The notes below the pieces were generated by a model. The model was not told where the DNA came from, ran no database searches, and saw only the letters and a program-made list of their open reading frames with translations. A stretch of 64,000 bases of DNA, taken from an uncultured Rhodobiaceae bacterium. GTDB lineage: Bacteria; Pseudomonadota; Alphaproteobacteria; RS24. The translations under genes and the position numbers were made by a program. The stretch spans positions 186,001 to 250,000 of the forward strand of contig CALCUM010000003.1 in NCBI GenBank assembly GCA_937907245.1, read 5' to 3'. Shown here in pieces: positions 56,594 to 64,000 of the stretch (position 1 is the first letter of the stretch; every line of letters starts with the position of its first letter).

Positions 56594-56806
56594 ATGAGTG
56601 AGACTCAAAAGAAAGCCTATCGGTACTTAACCGGTGCCGATGATGTAGATTTTTGCCAACGCGTTTCTGACGCTTTGCGGGATGGCTGGGTGCTTTATGG
56701 CCCCACCAGCCTAGAGGTCGACGCGCAAGGCAATCGCCATTGTGGGCAGGCTTTGGTTTTGCCTGAATTTTCGCCTGAATATTTGCCTAGAGATTTAAAA
56801 AATTAA
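56594..56806 (+). CDS. DUF1737 domain-containing protein
   Basis: A 70-residue protein, MSETQKKAYRYLTGADD onward, with the DUF1737 marks YRYLTG, FCQRVSDAL and GWVLYGPTS. TTAGGAGAC precedes the ATG and it starts 9 bases after mrp, so the two are probably co-transcribed. Its function is not known. It overlaps the convergent SMP-30-like gene by 20 bases. Confidence 0.9.
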   Translation: MSETQKKAYRYLTGADDVDFCQRVSDALRDGWVLYGPTSLEVDAQGNRHCGQALVLPEFSPEYLPRDLKN

Positions 56807-57695
56807 GCGGGAGACCCGGCGCATCCCAATCGGTTTTTAACAATCGTCCGCTGCTGGAGGCCGTGATATAAGCGGTTTTCAAATCCGCCCCGCCGAAGCA
56901 AATATTGGTCGTCATAAAATCATCGGTGGCGACATGGCGAATGTCGCCTGTGGTGGGGTGGATGCGCGAAATGCCACCCCCAACAATCGTCGCTACGCAA
57001 ACCGTGCCATCAGCCTCGACCGCCAGACTGTCGAAGAAATTCAAACCCGAGGGAGAGGCGATAAAGTTTTTCTGGCTGGTTTGCGCTCGGCCTTTGATTT
57101 TCCCCGGCCCTTCTAACTCAAACCCCCAAAGGCGTGCGCCTTGGGTTTCGGCTACATAGACTTTGTCTTCTTGCGGGCTTAAGCCAATACCGTTCGGGGT
57201 TTCGATAGGAAATACCATTTGCTCAATAAAGCTGCCGTCGGCTTTGGCATAATAGACGGCGCCGCGGTCTTTCAACCGACCAAAACCTTTGCCCAAATCA
57301 GTGAACCAAAAGCCGCCAGATCTATCGAACACAATGTCATTGGGGCCACGCAAGGGCTCGCCATCGCAAGCGGTATAAAGAACCTCCGATTTTCCGTTCG
57401 CAAGGTCGACACGCTCAATGCGCCCGCCCGAATAATCGGTGGCGATGTCGCCAGGATGCAGCGCGCCATTATGCTCAGCCCAATCGAAGCCACCGTTGTT
57501 GCAAACATAGACCGCCCCATCGGGGCCAATAGCGGCGCCGTTTGGGCCACCTCCAAGGTTGGCGATAACCTCAATGGCGCCTTTGGGCGTGACGCGGCTT
57601 AGGGTGCCACGCGCGATTTCAACCAGAATAACCGAACCATCGTCCATGGCGATGGGCCCTTCTGGGAAGCGTAATCCGGATGCGATTTCTTGCAT
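56787..57695 (-). CDS. SMP-30/gluconolactonase-family protein
   Basis: A 302-residue beta-propeller of the SMP-30/gluconolactonase/LRE family. Metal-site motifs are RFPEGPIAMDDGSVI (Glu), GGPNGAAIGPDGAVYV (Asn), GPNDIVFDRSGGFWFTDLG and ETPNGIGLSPQEDKVYV, with a final Asp in NFFDSLAVEADGTVCVATI. Members hydrolyse lactones. AGGAGGGC lies ahead of the ATG. It follows folA by 46 bases, so may belong to the thyA-folA transcript. The specific lactone cannot be deduced. Confidence 0.9.
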   Translation of the reverse strand: MQEIASGLRFPEGPIAMDDGSVILVEIARGTLSRVTPKGAIEVIANLGGGPNGAAIGPDGAVYVCNNGGFDWAEHNGALHPGDIATDYSGGRIERVDLANGKSEVLYTACDGEPLRGPNDIVFDRSGGFWFTDLGKGFGRLKDRGAVYYAKADGSFIEQMVFPIETPNGIGLSPQEDKVYVAETQGARLWGFELEGPGKIKGRAQTSQKNFIASPSGLNFFDSLAVEADGTVCVATIVGGGISRIHPTTGDIRHVATDDFMTTNICFGGADLKTAYITASSSGRLLKTDWDAPGLPLNFLNL

Positions 57696-57741
57696 AATGC
57701 CCTCCTCTTGGCATCAACCACGAAAGGCCGATGCCGCAGTT

Positions 57742-58254
57742 TTAACGACGCTGAAGCGTGATAAAACTATAGTCGGCGCTATCTTTTTCACCAGCAGAAA
57801 ATCTCTCGCGAGCCACCTCTTGCCAATCGTCGGGCTGGCTGAGGGCAAAACTTGTGTCGCCATCGGGCGTGTCGTGCACTTGTGTAAAATGCAGGGTCGT
57901 CGCCATCGGTTCGAAGATTTTATAAATCTGCCCGCCACCGATAATCATCAAAGTCTGCGTATCGCCCCCAGCTTGCACGGCCGCCTCGGCCCCAGCTTGC
58001 ACGGCCGCCTCGGCCGAGGCCACGCACATTACGCCGTCTGGTAAATCTAATTCGCTGCGGCTGATAACAATATTAAGGCGCCCTGGCAAAGCCCGCCCGA
58101 TGGATTGCCAGGTTAAACGGCCCATGATAATTGGGCAGCCCATGGTGACTTGTTTAAAATGCTTGAGGTCCGAGGGCAAACGCCATGGCATGGCGCCATC
58201 TTTGCCGATGATGCCATTTTCGGCCACGGCCACGACCATCTCTATTTTCGGCAT
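57742..58254 (-). CDS. folA: Dihydrofolate reductase
   Basis: Reduces dihydrofolate to tetrahydrofolate. The 170 residues have VVAVAENGIIGKDGAMPWRL, DLKHFKQVTMGCPIIMGRLT, NIVISRS and LMIIGGGQIYKIFEP; the active-site acid lies in LPSDLKHF. It is about 10 residues longer than E. coli FolA because of a 24-base tandem duplication that doubles EAAVQAGA near residues 82-97, just before the last Rossmann-type motif. It starts one base before the thyA stop on the same strand, forming the usual thyA-folA pair. Confidence 0.96.
   Translation of the reverse strand: MPKIEMVVAVAENGIIGKDGAMPWRLPSDLKHFKQVTMGCPIIMGRLTWQSIGRALPGRLNIVISRSELDLPDGVMCVASAEAAVQAGAEAAVQAGGDTQTLMIIGGGQIYKIFEPMATTLHFTQVHDTPDGDTSFALSQPDDWQEVARERFSAGEKDSADYSFITLQRR
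57967..58014. repeat. 24-base perfect tandem duplication in folA
   Basis: Two identical 24-base units (57967-57990 and 57991-58014) add an extra eight residues in frame to dihydrofolate reductase. The exact identity suggests a recent slippage event. Confidence 0.95.
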
Positions 58255-59049
58255 TTAGACGGCAATCGGCGCCGCGATATGCGGCTGCGAGACATAATTA
58301 GTCAGTTCGAAATCATCAAAAGTGAAATCGAAGATATCTTTTTTATCCGGGTTCATCACCAGCCCGGGCAGATTGCCGGGCTTGCGCATGAGCTGTTCTT
58401 TGGCTTGATCAATATGATTAAGATACAGATGCGCATCGCCCAAAGTATGGATGAACTCGCCTGGCTCTAGGTCACACACTTGCGCTAACATTTTCGTTAG
58501 CAAAGCATAGGACGCGATGTTAAACGGCACGCCAAGAAAAATATCGGCCGAGCGTTGATAGAGCTGGCAAGACAGCTTGCCGCGCGCAATATAAAACTGA
58601 AACAAGCAATGACACGGCGGCAGCGCCATGTCTTCGACATCGGCAGGGTTCCAAGCGGTGACAATATGTCGTCGCGAGTCGGGATTATTTTTCAGCTGCT
58701 GAACAAGCTGGGAAATCTGGTCGATATGCGCGCCACCAGGGGTTTGCCAACTGCGCCACTGCTTGCCGTAAACCGGGCCTAATTCGCCAGTTTCATCGGC
58801 CCAATCATCCCAAATCTTGACGCCATTTTCCTTTAAATAGGCGATATTTGTGTCGCCTGAGAGAAACCATAGCAATTCGTGGATGATGGATTTTAAGTGC
58901 AGTTTTTTGGTCGTCAAAACCGGAAATCCACGGCCCAAATCGAAGCGCATTTGATGGCCGAACACCGATAAAGTGCCGGTTCCTGTGCGGTCTTCGCGTT
59001 TTACGCCCGTATGCAGCACGCGCTCTAGAAGAGATAAATATTCTTTCAT
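58255..59049 (-). CDS. thyA: Thymidylate synthase
   Basis: Converts dUMP to dTMP with methylenetetrahydrofolate. The 264 residues match E. coli ThyA in length. Visible are [36 protein letters not shown], the catalytic Cys in [33 protein letters not shown] and the C-terminal [13 protein letters not shown] 59049 ([12 protein letters not shown]) is chosen over 59097. It produces dihydrofolate that the overlapping folA recycles. Confidence 0.98.
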   Translation of the reverse strand: MKEYLSLLERVLHTGVKREDRTGTGTLSVFGHQMRFDLGRGFPVLTTKKLHLKSIIHELLWFLSGDTNIAYLKENGVKIWDDWADETGELGPVYGKQWRSWQTPGGAHIDQISQLVQQLKNNPDSRRHIVTAWNPADVEDMALPPCHCLFQFYIARGKLSCQLYQRSADIFLGVPFNIASYALLTKMLAQVCDLEPGEFIHTLGDAHLYLNHIDQAKEQLMRKPGNLPGLVMNPDKKDIFDFTFDDFELTNYVSQPHIAAPIAV

Positions 59050-59132
59050 AGCCGCATATTCAACGATTCTTGTGGGCGGGCGCAATCCCTTTCGCACCCC
59101 CCCTGTTATTTACCTGTGAGAAATGATATAAA

Positions 59133-59447
59133 GAGGCGTCGGCTTGCCGACTATGGCGATACACGGACTTCGTAATAAACCTATCGGACCCGGGGGCAGT
59201 ACCCGGCGCCTCCACCAAATCTCTATAGCTTTTTGGGGGCGAAACAGGATCGACGAGGGCGTAAAGGATGTTTCCGTCGCTCGGCATGGTACCATCGTTA
59301 TCGGGCCATTTTAGTAGTTGCAAATGACAACTATGCGGAAGTAGCCGTCGCTGCGTAAGCAGTCACGACCTTCACATTAAGTCCAATTCCTTCGCAGGTT
59401 TTGGCGGGGTTCGGAAGGCACCTGGCAACAGAAGCCTTCCACTTTTT
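59133..59447 (+). ncRNA. ssrA: tmRNA, circularly permuted two-piece form
   Basis: Rescues stalled ribosomes by adding a degradation tag. The acceptor piece comes first: a T-arm-like stem around 59189-59203, then the 3' end CGCCTCC-ACCA finishing at 59217. After a 17-base intervening stretch the coding piece starts GGGGGCGAAACAGGATCGAC at 59235, its first seven bases pairing with CGCCTCC. The tag frame runs from GCA 59320 to TAA 59358 and reads ANDNYAEVAVAA. A terminator hairpin GGAAGGC/GCCTTCC with TTTTT ends the gene at 59413-59447. The 5' boundary is approximate; a GTCGGC hairpin (59138-59151) and TATAAA (59127-59132) lie there. sspB, the tag's adaptor, follows. Confidence 0.92.
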
Positions 59448-59480
59448 GGGCAAACCAAAGCAGCAAAACGGAAACCACCT

Positions 59481-60008
59481 ATGCCAGACGATACGACGCC
59501 ACCTCTCCCCCCTTCCGACACGACTGACGACTTTTACCAATATGCGGAGCGCGCTCAAACGGCCCTCCTCGATATGGTGAAAAATGTATTACGCCAAGTG
59601 GCGCAAGACGGGCTCGTGGGCGAGCATCATTTTTACCTGACCTATTACACCCAAAGCGAAGGCGTGGTTTTGTCCGACAAAATGCGCGCCGCCCACCCAG
59701 AAGAAATTACCATTGTTTTGCAAAACCAATTTGAAGACCTTGAGGTCGACGAGGATGCCTTTCAGGTTACCTTGAGTTTTAACAATCAAGCCGAGCGCCT
59801 TGTCGTGCCGTTTAAAGCCTTATCGAAATTCTACGATCCATCCGTAGCTTTCGGCTTGATGTTTGATGTCGAGCCGCCGTTAAGCGAAGACCCAGAAGCC
59901 GACTTAGAAGATAACTATGGCTTGGCCGAAGGCGACCAAAAAACAGCCCCAAAGCCAGATGGCGCTAGCGGCGAAGTGGTGAGCCTCGATAGTTTTCGCG
60001 ATAAATAA
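59481..60008 (+). CDS. sspB: SspB, ClpXP adaptor for ssrA-tagged proteins
   Basis: A 175-residue alphaproteobacterial SspB. The substrate-binding fold is seen in EHHFYLTYYTQSEGVVLSDK, HPEEITIVLQNQFEDLEVDE and FQVTLSFNNQAERLVVPFKA, and the C-terminal end (SGEVVSLDSFRDK) includes a short ClpX-binding tail after a flexible acidic linker. It starts 33 bases after the ssrA terminator, so adaptor and tag RNA genes are side by side. No strong ribosome site is visible. Confidence 0.95.
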   Translation: MPDDTTPPLPPSDTTDDFYQYAERAQTALLDMVKNVLRQVAQDGLVGEHHFYLTYYTQSEGVVLSDKMRAAHPEEITIVLQNQFEDLEVDEDAFQVTLSFNNQAERLVVPFKALSKFYDPSVAFGLMFDVEPPLSEDPEADLEDNYGLAEGDQKTAPKPDGASGEVVSLDSFRDK

Positions 60009-60075
60009 GAGACAAATGCGGCAGCCCTATGCTAGACCGCGACACAAGACTTGACGATTTAAGGGAGATACGGCC

Positions 60076-61467
60076 ATGACCGATACACGCAAAGAAACCG
60101 ACAGCTTTGGCCCATTAGAAGTGCCATCCGAAAAATATTGGGGGGCGCAAACGCAGCGCTCGTTAGGCAATTTTAAAATCGGTACCGAAAAAATGCCGCT
60201 CCCGCTCGTGCGCGCCCTTGGCATTGTAAAAATGTCCGCCGCGCAAGCCAATATGGCACTGGATAATTTAGAGAGCGATATCGGTAACGCTATTGTTAAC
60301 GCCGCCGCCGATGTTGCCGAAGGCAAATTGGACGATCATTTCCCGCTGGTAATTTGGCAAACGGGCTCCGGCACACAGTCGAACATGAATGCCAATGAAG
60401 TGATTTCCAATCGCGCCATCGAGGCTATGGGCGGCACTATGGGCTCGAAAGACCCTGTGCATCCAAATGACCATTGCAACCGCAGCCAATCGTCCAATGA
60501 CACCTTCCCGACCGCCATGCACATTGCCGCAGCCGAGGAAATTGTGCATCTACTCGTACCGAGCCTCAAAAAATTGGCCAATGCGTTGAACGACAAAAAA
60601 CAGGCGTTCAAGGACATCATCAAAATCGGCCGCACGCACACGCAAGACGCTACGCCACTGACTTTGGGGCAAGAGTTTTCCGGCTATGTCGCCATGGTCG
60701 AAAATGGCATTCAGCGTGTAGAAGCCGTTTTGCCAAAGCTTTATCAATTGGCGCAAGGTGGCACAGCCGTCGGCACAGGCATTAATGCCAAAATCGGCTT
60801 TGCCGAAGGGTTTGCCGAACATGTGGCGGCCTATACCAAACTGCCTTTCGTGACGGCGCCAAATAAATTCGAAGCCCTGGCAACCCATGACGCCATGGTA
60901 GAAGCGCATGGTAGCTTGAACGAAGTGGCTGTGTCGCTCTTCAAGATTGCCAATGATATTCGCTTGCTTGGCTCGGGCCCGCGTTCAGGACTTGGCGAAT
61001 TGAGCCTGCCGGAAAATGAGCCCGGCTCGTCCATCATGCCTGGCAAAGTAAACCCAACACAATGCGAAGCGCTGACCATGGTTTGCGCGCAAGTGATGGG
61101 CAATAATACCGCCGTTTCTTTCGCCGGTTCGCAAGGTCATTTCGAGTTGAATGTTTATAAGCCAGTGATTGCGGCCAATGTGTTGCAGTCTATTCGTTTG
61201 CTGGCAGATGCGGCCGTGAGCTTTACCGATAATTGTGTGGTTGGCATTCAAGCCAATGAAGATAATATCGCCGCTCTGATGGCGCGCTCCTTGATGTTGG
61301 TAACCGCTTTGGCGCCGACCATTGGCTATGACAATGCAACCAAAGTAGCTAAAACGGCGCATAAAAACGGAACGACCTTGCGCGAAGAAGCGGTCGGCTT
61401 GGGCTTTGTGACCGAAGCTGAATTTGACGCTGTGGTGCGCCCTGAGGATATGATTGCCCCGAAATAA
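60076..61467 (+). CDS. fumC: Fumarate hydratase class II
   Basis: Hydrates fumarate to malate in the TCA cycle, without iron. The 463 residues show the [14 protein letters not shown] segment, [36 protein letters not shown], and the signature [17 protein letters not shown] with the catalytic Ser. GGGAG lies ahead of the ATG. sspB-fumC-RHH is a recurring gene order in alphaproteobacteria, sometimes with DUF4169 between; none is present here. Confidence 0.98.
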   Translation: MTDTRKETDSFGPLEVPSEKYWGAQTQRSLGNFKIGTEKMPLPLVRALGIVKMSAAQANMALDNLESDIGNAIVNAAADVAEGKLDDHFPLVIWQTGSGTQSNMNANEVISNRAIEAMGGTMGSKDPVHPNDHCNRSQSSNDTFPTAMHIAAAEEIVHLLVPSLKKLANALNDKKQAFKDIIKIGRTHTQDATPLTLGQEFSGYVAMVENGIQRVEAVLPKLYQLAQGGTAVGTGINAKIGFAEGFAEHVAAYTKLPFVTAPNKFEALATHDAMVEAHGSLNEVAVSLFKIANDIRLLGSGPRSGLGELSLPENEPGSSIMPGKVNPTQCEALTMVCAQVMGNNTAVSFAGSQGHFELNVYKPVIAANVLQSIRLLADAAVSFTDNCVVGIQANEDNIAALMARSLMLVTALAPTIGYDNATKVAKTAHKNGTTLREEAVGLGFVTEAEFDAVVRPEDMIAPK

Positions 61468-61476
61468 AGGTCTTGT

Positions 61477-61689
61477 ATGAAGCCTGAAAAACGCTCCATC
61501 TCTATCGCCGGACACGCCACCAGCGTGTCTTTGGAGCCCGCGTTTTGGGACGCTTTGAAAGATATGGCAGCCGCGCAAGACTGCTCGCTGCCAGACCTCA
61601 TTCGCAAGCTCGACGCCAGCTCTAGAGACGCCAGCCTCTCCAGTACCCTGCGGGTGGCTATTCTAAACTGGGTGCGCTCGGCTTCTTAG
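61477..61689 (+). CDS. Ribbon-helix-helix domain-containing protein
   Basis: A 70-residue protein, MKPEKRSISIAGHATSVSLE onward. A short beta strand (RSISIAGHATSVSLEP) followed by two helices (AFWDALKDMAAAQDCSLPDLIRKLD in overlapping parts, then LSSTLRVAILNWVRSA) is the pattern of the RHH_4 group of alphaproteobacterial DNA-binding proteins that accompany fumC and sspB. It begins 9 bases after fumC and overlaps the convergent AsmA-like gene by 32 bases. Target sites are unknown. Confidence 0.9.
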   Translation: MKPEKRSISIAGHATSVSLEPAFWDALKDMAAAQDCSLPDLIRKLDASSRDASLSSTLRVAILNWVRSAS

Positions 61690-64000
61690 GCGCCTGCAGT
61701 TGAGACACATCTAACTCGACCTTCGGCTTAGCAATGGGGCCAGAGATATCCCACACGAGGTTATTGCCGGGCTGGGCGATCGGTAGTTGGAATTTGGCCA
61801 CCATTTCTTGCGTTACCAAATCGACCTGAGCCTTAAACTGAGCCGAGGCACGCGGCGCCGCAAGGGCGAAATCTGCCGTCGCCGTTTCAACCCGACCATT
61901 GCGGATTTGAGCCACGCCTATGCCGCGTTCAAAAGGTATATCGCCCGCGCCAAGATATTCCCCGACCAAGTCTTTTGCCTTGCCAGAATAATCTGGCGAG
62001 GCTAGAGCCTTGGTCAGGCCCTGCCCATCGATAAAAGTGAACGCGCCCGCGCCCGCATCGACTTGGAGAGATCCAGAGACAGACTCCATCATGGCAGCCA
62101 CCGAGGTGCCGCGCCCGCGCAACGCCAGCGTGCCACGATGCGGCGCATCCCAAACGGAATTCCGAGCGCTTGAGGCCTGCAAAGTCGGCGGTCGTATATC
62201 TGTGAAGCTAGCTTCCAGATTAAAATAAGGATTTAGGCTACCGCCCTCTGCCTGAAGATTGGCCGATAGTTTTCCACCCAGAAATTGCGCGCCCATCTCT
62301 GGCACTTCCAGCACGCCCTCAATCAATTTTAGCCGCGCCATCGCGCTATTTACCGGCACAGAGCCAAAGTTCGCGTTCAGTAAGCGTAAGTTCATATCCG
62401 CATTGGCATACCCCAAAAGAGGCCAAGCCATAGGCGTTTGCGCCCAGCCGGTGCTCGTCCATTCCGGCAAAGCCCATGTGAGGTCTGTGCCATCCAAAAA
62501 AATGTCTGCGGCCAACTGAGGGGCTGCGTCCCCTAGTTGCAAAATCCCGTCGATATTCATTTTTCCATCGCCAAGCTGGCCTTCGAAACCCGAAAATCCA
62601 ATATTCGTTGCCGAGGCGTTTAATTGCCCCCGCGCCGAAGCCGACAGGTTTGACGCGCTCGATTGCACGCCCAATAAGGGCAATATATTGGTTGTGGTGA
62701 AACTCAGCGCCCCCTCCAGACGAGGCCCATCGGCGGAAGGGCGCAAACGGCCCGACACTTGTGCTTTGTCTTCGCTCAAGACCAACTCACCGCGCAGAGC
62801 GGAAACATCTGTGCTTTGGCGATCGAGGGCGACTTCGAGGCGTCCTTGCGCCGAGGCGGGATAGTGCGACGGAAGCTTGAAGGGATGAGCTAAATCGTTT
62901 GCTGAACCATTTAAAATCAGAGAAACCCTACTGCCAGCGACCCCATAATCGAGGGAACGGGACGGTGTTATAATATTAAAATGAGCGCCTAAGTCGCCGA
63001 TTTTACCGCGTCCGGCGAATTTGGCATCGGGCCAATCCGGGGCCTCGGGCGAGCTTAGACGTAGGTTGCCGGATAGAGAAGCGGACGTATCGGCGGCAAA
63101 TGAAATCGGGATAAAGCGGCGCAAGACGGGGGCCGCCAGCTCTTTCAAACGAGAGCTCTCGAGCTGCACATCTATCTCACCATGTGGCAGACCCGTTGCG
63201 TAATCCATTTTTCCTGTGGCGCTAATCTGTGCGCCGCTGAAGTCTGCTAGCTGAACCTCGTCGAGGGTAAGATATTGGTCTTTTACGTGAGCTTCCAATT
63301 GCACCGGGCCAAAGCTTTGCGTGCCCGAATACAGCTGATTTGCTTCCAACCGCAGTTTTACCTGGCGCTTTTCATCTGGTTTTTGCAGCCATGACCCCAT
63401 GGCTCTATGCACAGGGTGCCAAATTGCGGCCAGCTTAAAGTCCCGATTGGTTTGCCCATCGCCTATTCCCCAATCGCTCATATCTAGGCGAGAGAAATTC
63501 AAATCAGCCCCGACATGGAGGGCGGGGCCTTGCCTGACGGAAATTTCGCCAGAAACCCGATCGTCATCTAGGCGTCCCGACAGTCGGGTTAACTGCAGGC
63601 TTTCGTTCGACCAGTCGATATCGCCAACCAAACTAACGCGTTGTAACCGCGAGGGGTCAATACTCTCAGCTAAACCTGAGATGTCGGACGAAAATTGATC
63701 GCTGGCCCATATCATAGCCGCCAACCCATCGGAGCTACGGGCTGAAAAACTGCCCGAGAAAGCAGGTGTTGGGGCTGAAACATCCAGCACCCCGACGGCC
63801 AAGAGGGCGCTACGAAATGGCAGATTGAGGCTTAGGCGTTCGATATCCATTTGTTGGCCGCGCCAATCAAAGGCCAGCAATAAATTACTCCCCGTTTCGC
63901 CACCAAGTTCGAATTGGTTCGCCTCTAGGCGCAACCCCATACCAAGGTCGGGCGCCAAACTGCGCCACAATCGATCGGCGGCCGGCGCCGGAGACGAAGG
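61658..64000 (-). CDS. AsmA-like / YhdP-type envelope protein (5' end outside window)
   Basis: An open frame of about 780 residues enters from the right edge with no stop, ending at 61658. It is rich in alternating beta strands with repeating patterns such as ISVRQGPALHVGADLNFSRL and ASARGQLNASATNIGFSGFE, as in AsmA/TamB/YhdP proteins that bridge inner and outer membranes and move lipids. The C-terminal AsmA_2-type region includes GTLALRGRGTSVAAMMESVS and GAFTFIDGQGLTKALASPD, with the final DISGPIAKPKVELDVSQL. An N-terminal anchor should lie upstream outside the window. No start can be assigned. Confidence 0.85.
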   Translation of the reverse strand, partial: PSSPAPAADRLWRSLAPDLGMGLRLEANQFELGGETGSNLLLAFDWRGQQMDIERLSLNLPFRSALLAVGVLDVSAPTPAFSGSFSARSSDGLAAMIWASDQFSSDISGLAESIDPSRLQRVSLVGDIDWSNESLQLTRLSGRLDDDRVSGEISVRQGPALHVGADLNFSRLDMSDWGIGDGQTNRDFKLAAIWHPVHRAMGSWLQKPDEKRQVKLRLEANQLYSGTQSFGPVQLEAHVKDQYLTLDEVQLADFSGAQISATGKMDYATGLPHGEIDVQLESSRLKELAAPVLRRFIPISFAADTSASLSGNLRLSSPEAPDWPDAKFAGRGKIGDLGAHFNIITPSRSLDYGVAGSRVSLILNGSANDLAHPFKLPSHYPASAQGRLEVALDRQSTDVSALRGELVLSEDKAQVSGRLRPSADGPRLEGALSFTTTNILPLLGVQSSASNLSASARGQLNASATNIGFSGFEGQLGDGKMNIDGILQLGDAAPQLAADIFLDGTDLTWALPEWTSTGWAQTPMAWPLLGYANADMNLRLLNANFGSVPVNSAMARLKLIEGVLEVPEMGAQFLGGKLSANLQAEGGSLNPYFNLEASFTDIRPPTLQASSARNSVWDAPHRGTLALRGRGTSVAAMMESVSGSLQVDAGAGAFTFIDGQGLTKALASPDYSGKAKDLVGEYLGAGDIPFERGIGVAQIRNGRVETATADFALAAPRASAQFKAQVDLVTQEMVAKFQLPIAQPGNNLVWDISGPIAKPKVELDVSQLQAPKKPSAPSLE

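Overview
The window looks like a chromosome segment of a free-living alphaproteobacterium of roughly 50-55% GC. The evidence is a circularly permuted two-piece tmRNA gene next to sspB, the C4-pathway 5-aminolevulinate synthase (HemA), an unfused petA-petB-petC cytochrome bc1 operon, the order prs-rplY-pth-ychF, and alphaproteobacterial small families (DUF1285, DUF6111, UbiK). A Rhodospirillales or SAR116-like marine lineage fits, but the sequence alone does not settle this. Gene density is very high: many genes overlap by 1-8 bases, and there is no insertion sequence, prophage, CRISPR array or tRNA that I can see.

Region by region. 0-4 kb: the end of a regulator gene, an OmpR/EnvZ-type two-component pair, then proC, a YbjN-like gene and ubiK on the minus strand. 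4-10.5 kb: lgt, a MidA-type methyltransferase, pgeF, prs, rplY, pth and ychF on the plus strand. 10.5-13.6 kb: the bc1 complex operon (minus) with a clear terminator, divergent from hemF. 14.5-19 kb: minus-strand genes for CCA-adding enzyme, DUF6111, Nudix CoA pyrophosphatase, DUF1285, an acetyltransferase and a Ca/Na antiporter. 19-24.4 kb: a catabolic operon with acyl-CoA synthetase, 2-hydroxyacid dehydrogenase and two acyl-CoA dehydrogenases. 24.4-30 kb: a small unknown gene, hemA, hemH, a small membrane protein, an MFS transporter, a DUF3108 protein and glutaredoxin. 30-38.8 kb (minus): a leucine-rich leader peptide, leuA, then the whole cell-elongation set mreB-mreC-mreD-mrdA-rodA and an M20 peptidase.

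39-46 kb is the accessory part. It holds a bufferin-type operon (DUF2282 precursor peptide, DUF692/MNIO enzyme, DUF2063 partner, DoxX) followed by a LysR gene with a 41-base palindrome in front of it. Next comes a Lnb/DUF4105 papain-like protein with a probable C-terminal outer-membrane barrel, coupled to two paralogous small lipoproteins, and a divergent glycine-zipper lipoprotein. 46-50.6 kb: ilvB-ilvN-ilvC and miaA. 50.6-56.8 kb: serB, a DegP-type protease, DUF2065, hflC, hflK, mrp and DUF1737. 56.8-64 kb: an SMP-30-like protein, folA, thyA, permuted ssrA, sspB, fumC, a ribbon-helix-helix protein and the C-terminal 780 residues of an AsmA-like protein that leaves the window.

Functional links: hemF, hemA and hemH supply haem, including that for bc1. 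leuA and ilvBNC make branched-chain amino acids, and leuA sits under a visible attenuator-like leader. HflKC and DegP form an envelope quality-control group. ssrA and sspB place the degradation tag beside its ClpXP adaptor. I found no wholly unknown multi-gene system. The best candidates for a second look are the buf operon with its regulator, the Lnb-like enzyme with its lipoprotein pair, the acyl-CoA dehydrogenase pair in which one member lacks the catalytic glutamate, and the leucine leader placed ahead of leuA and the mre genes.
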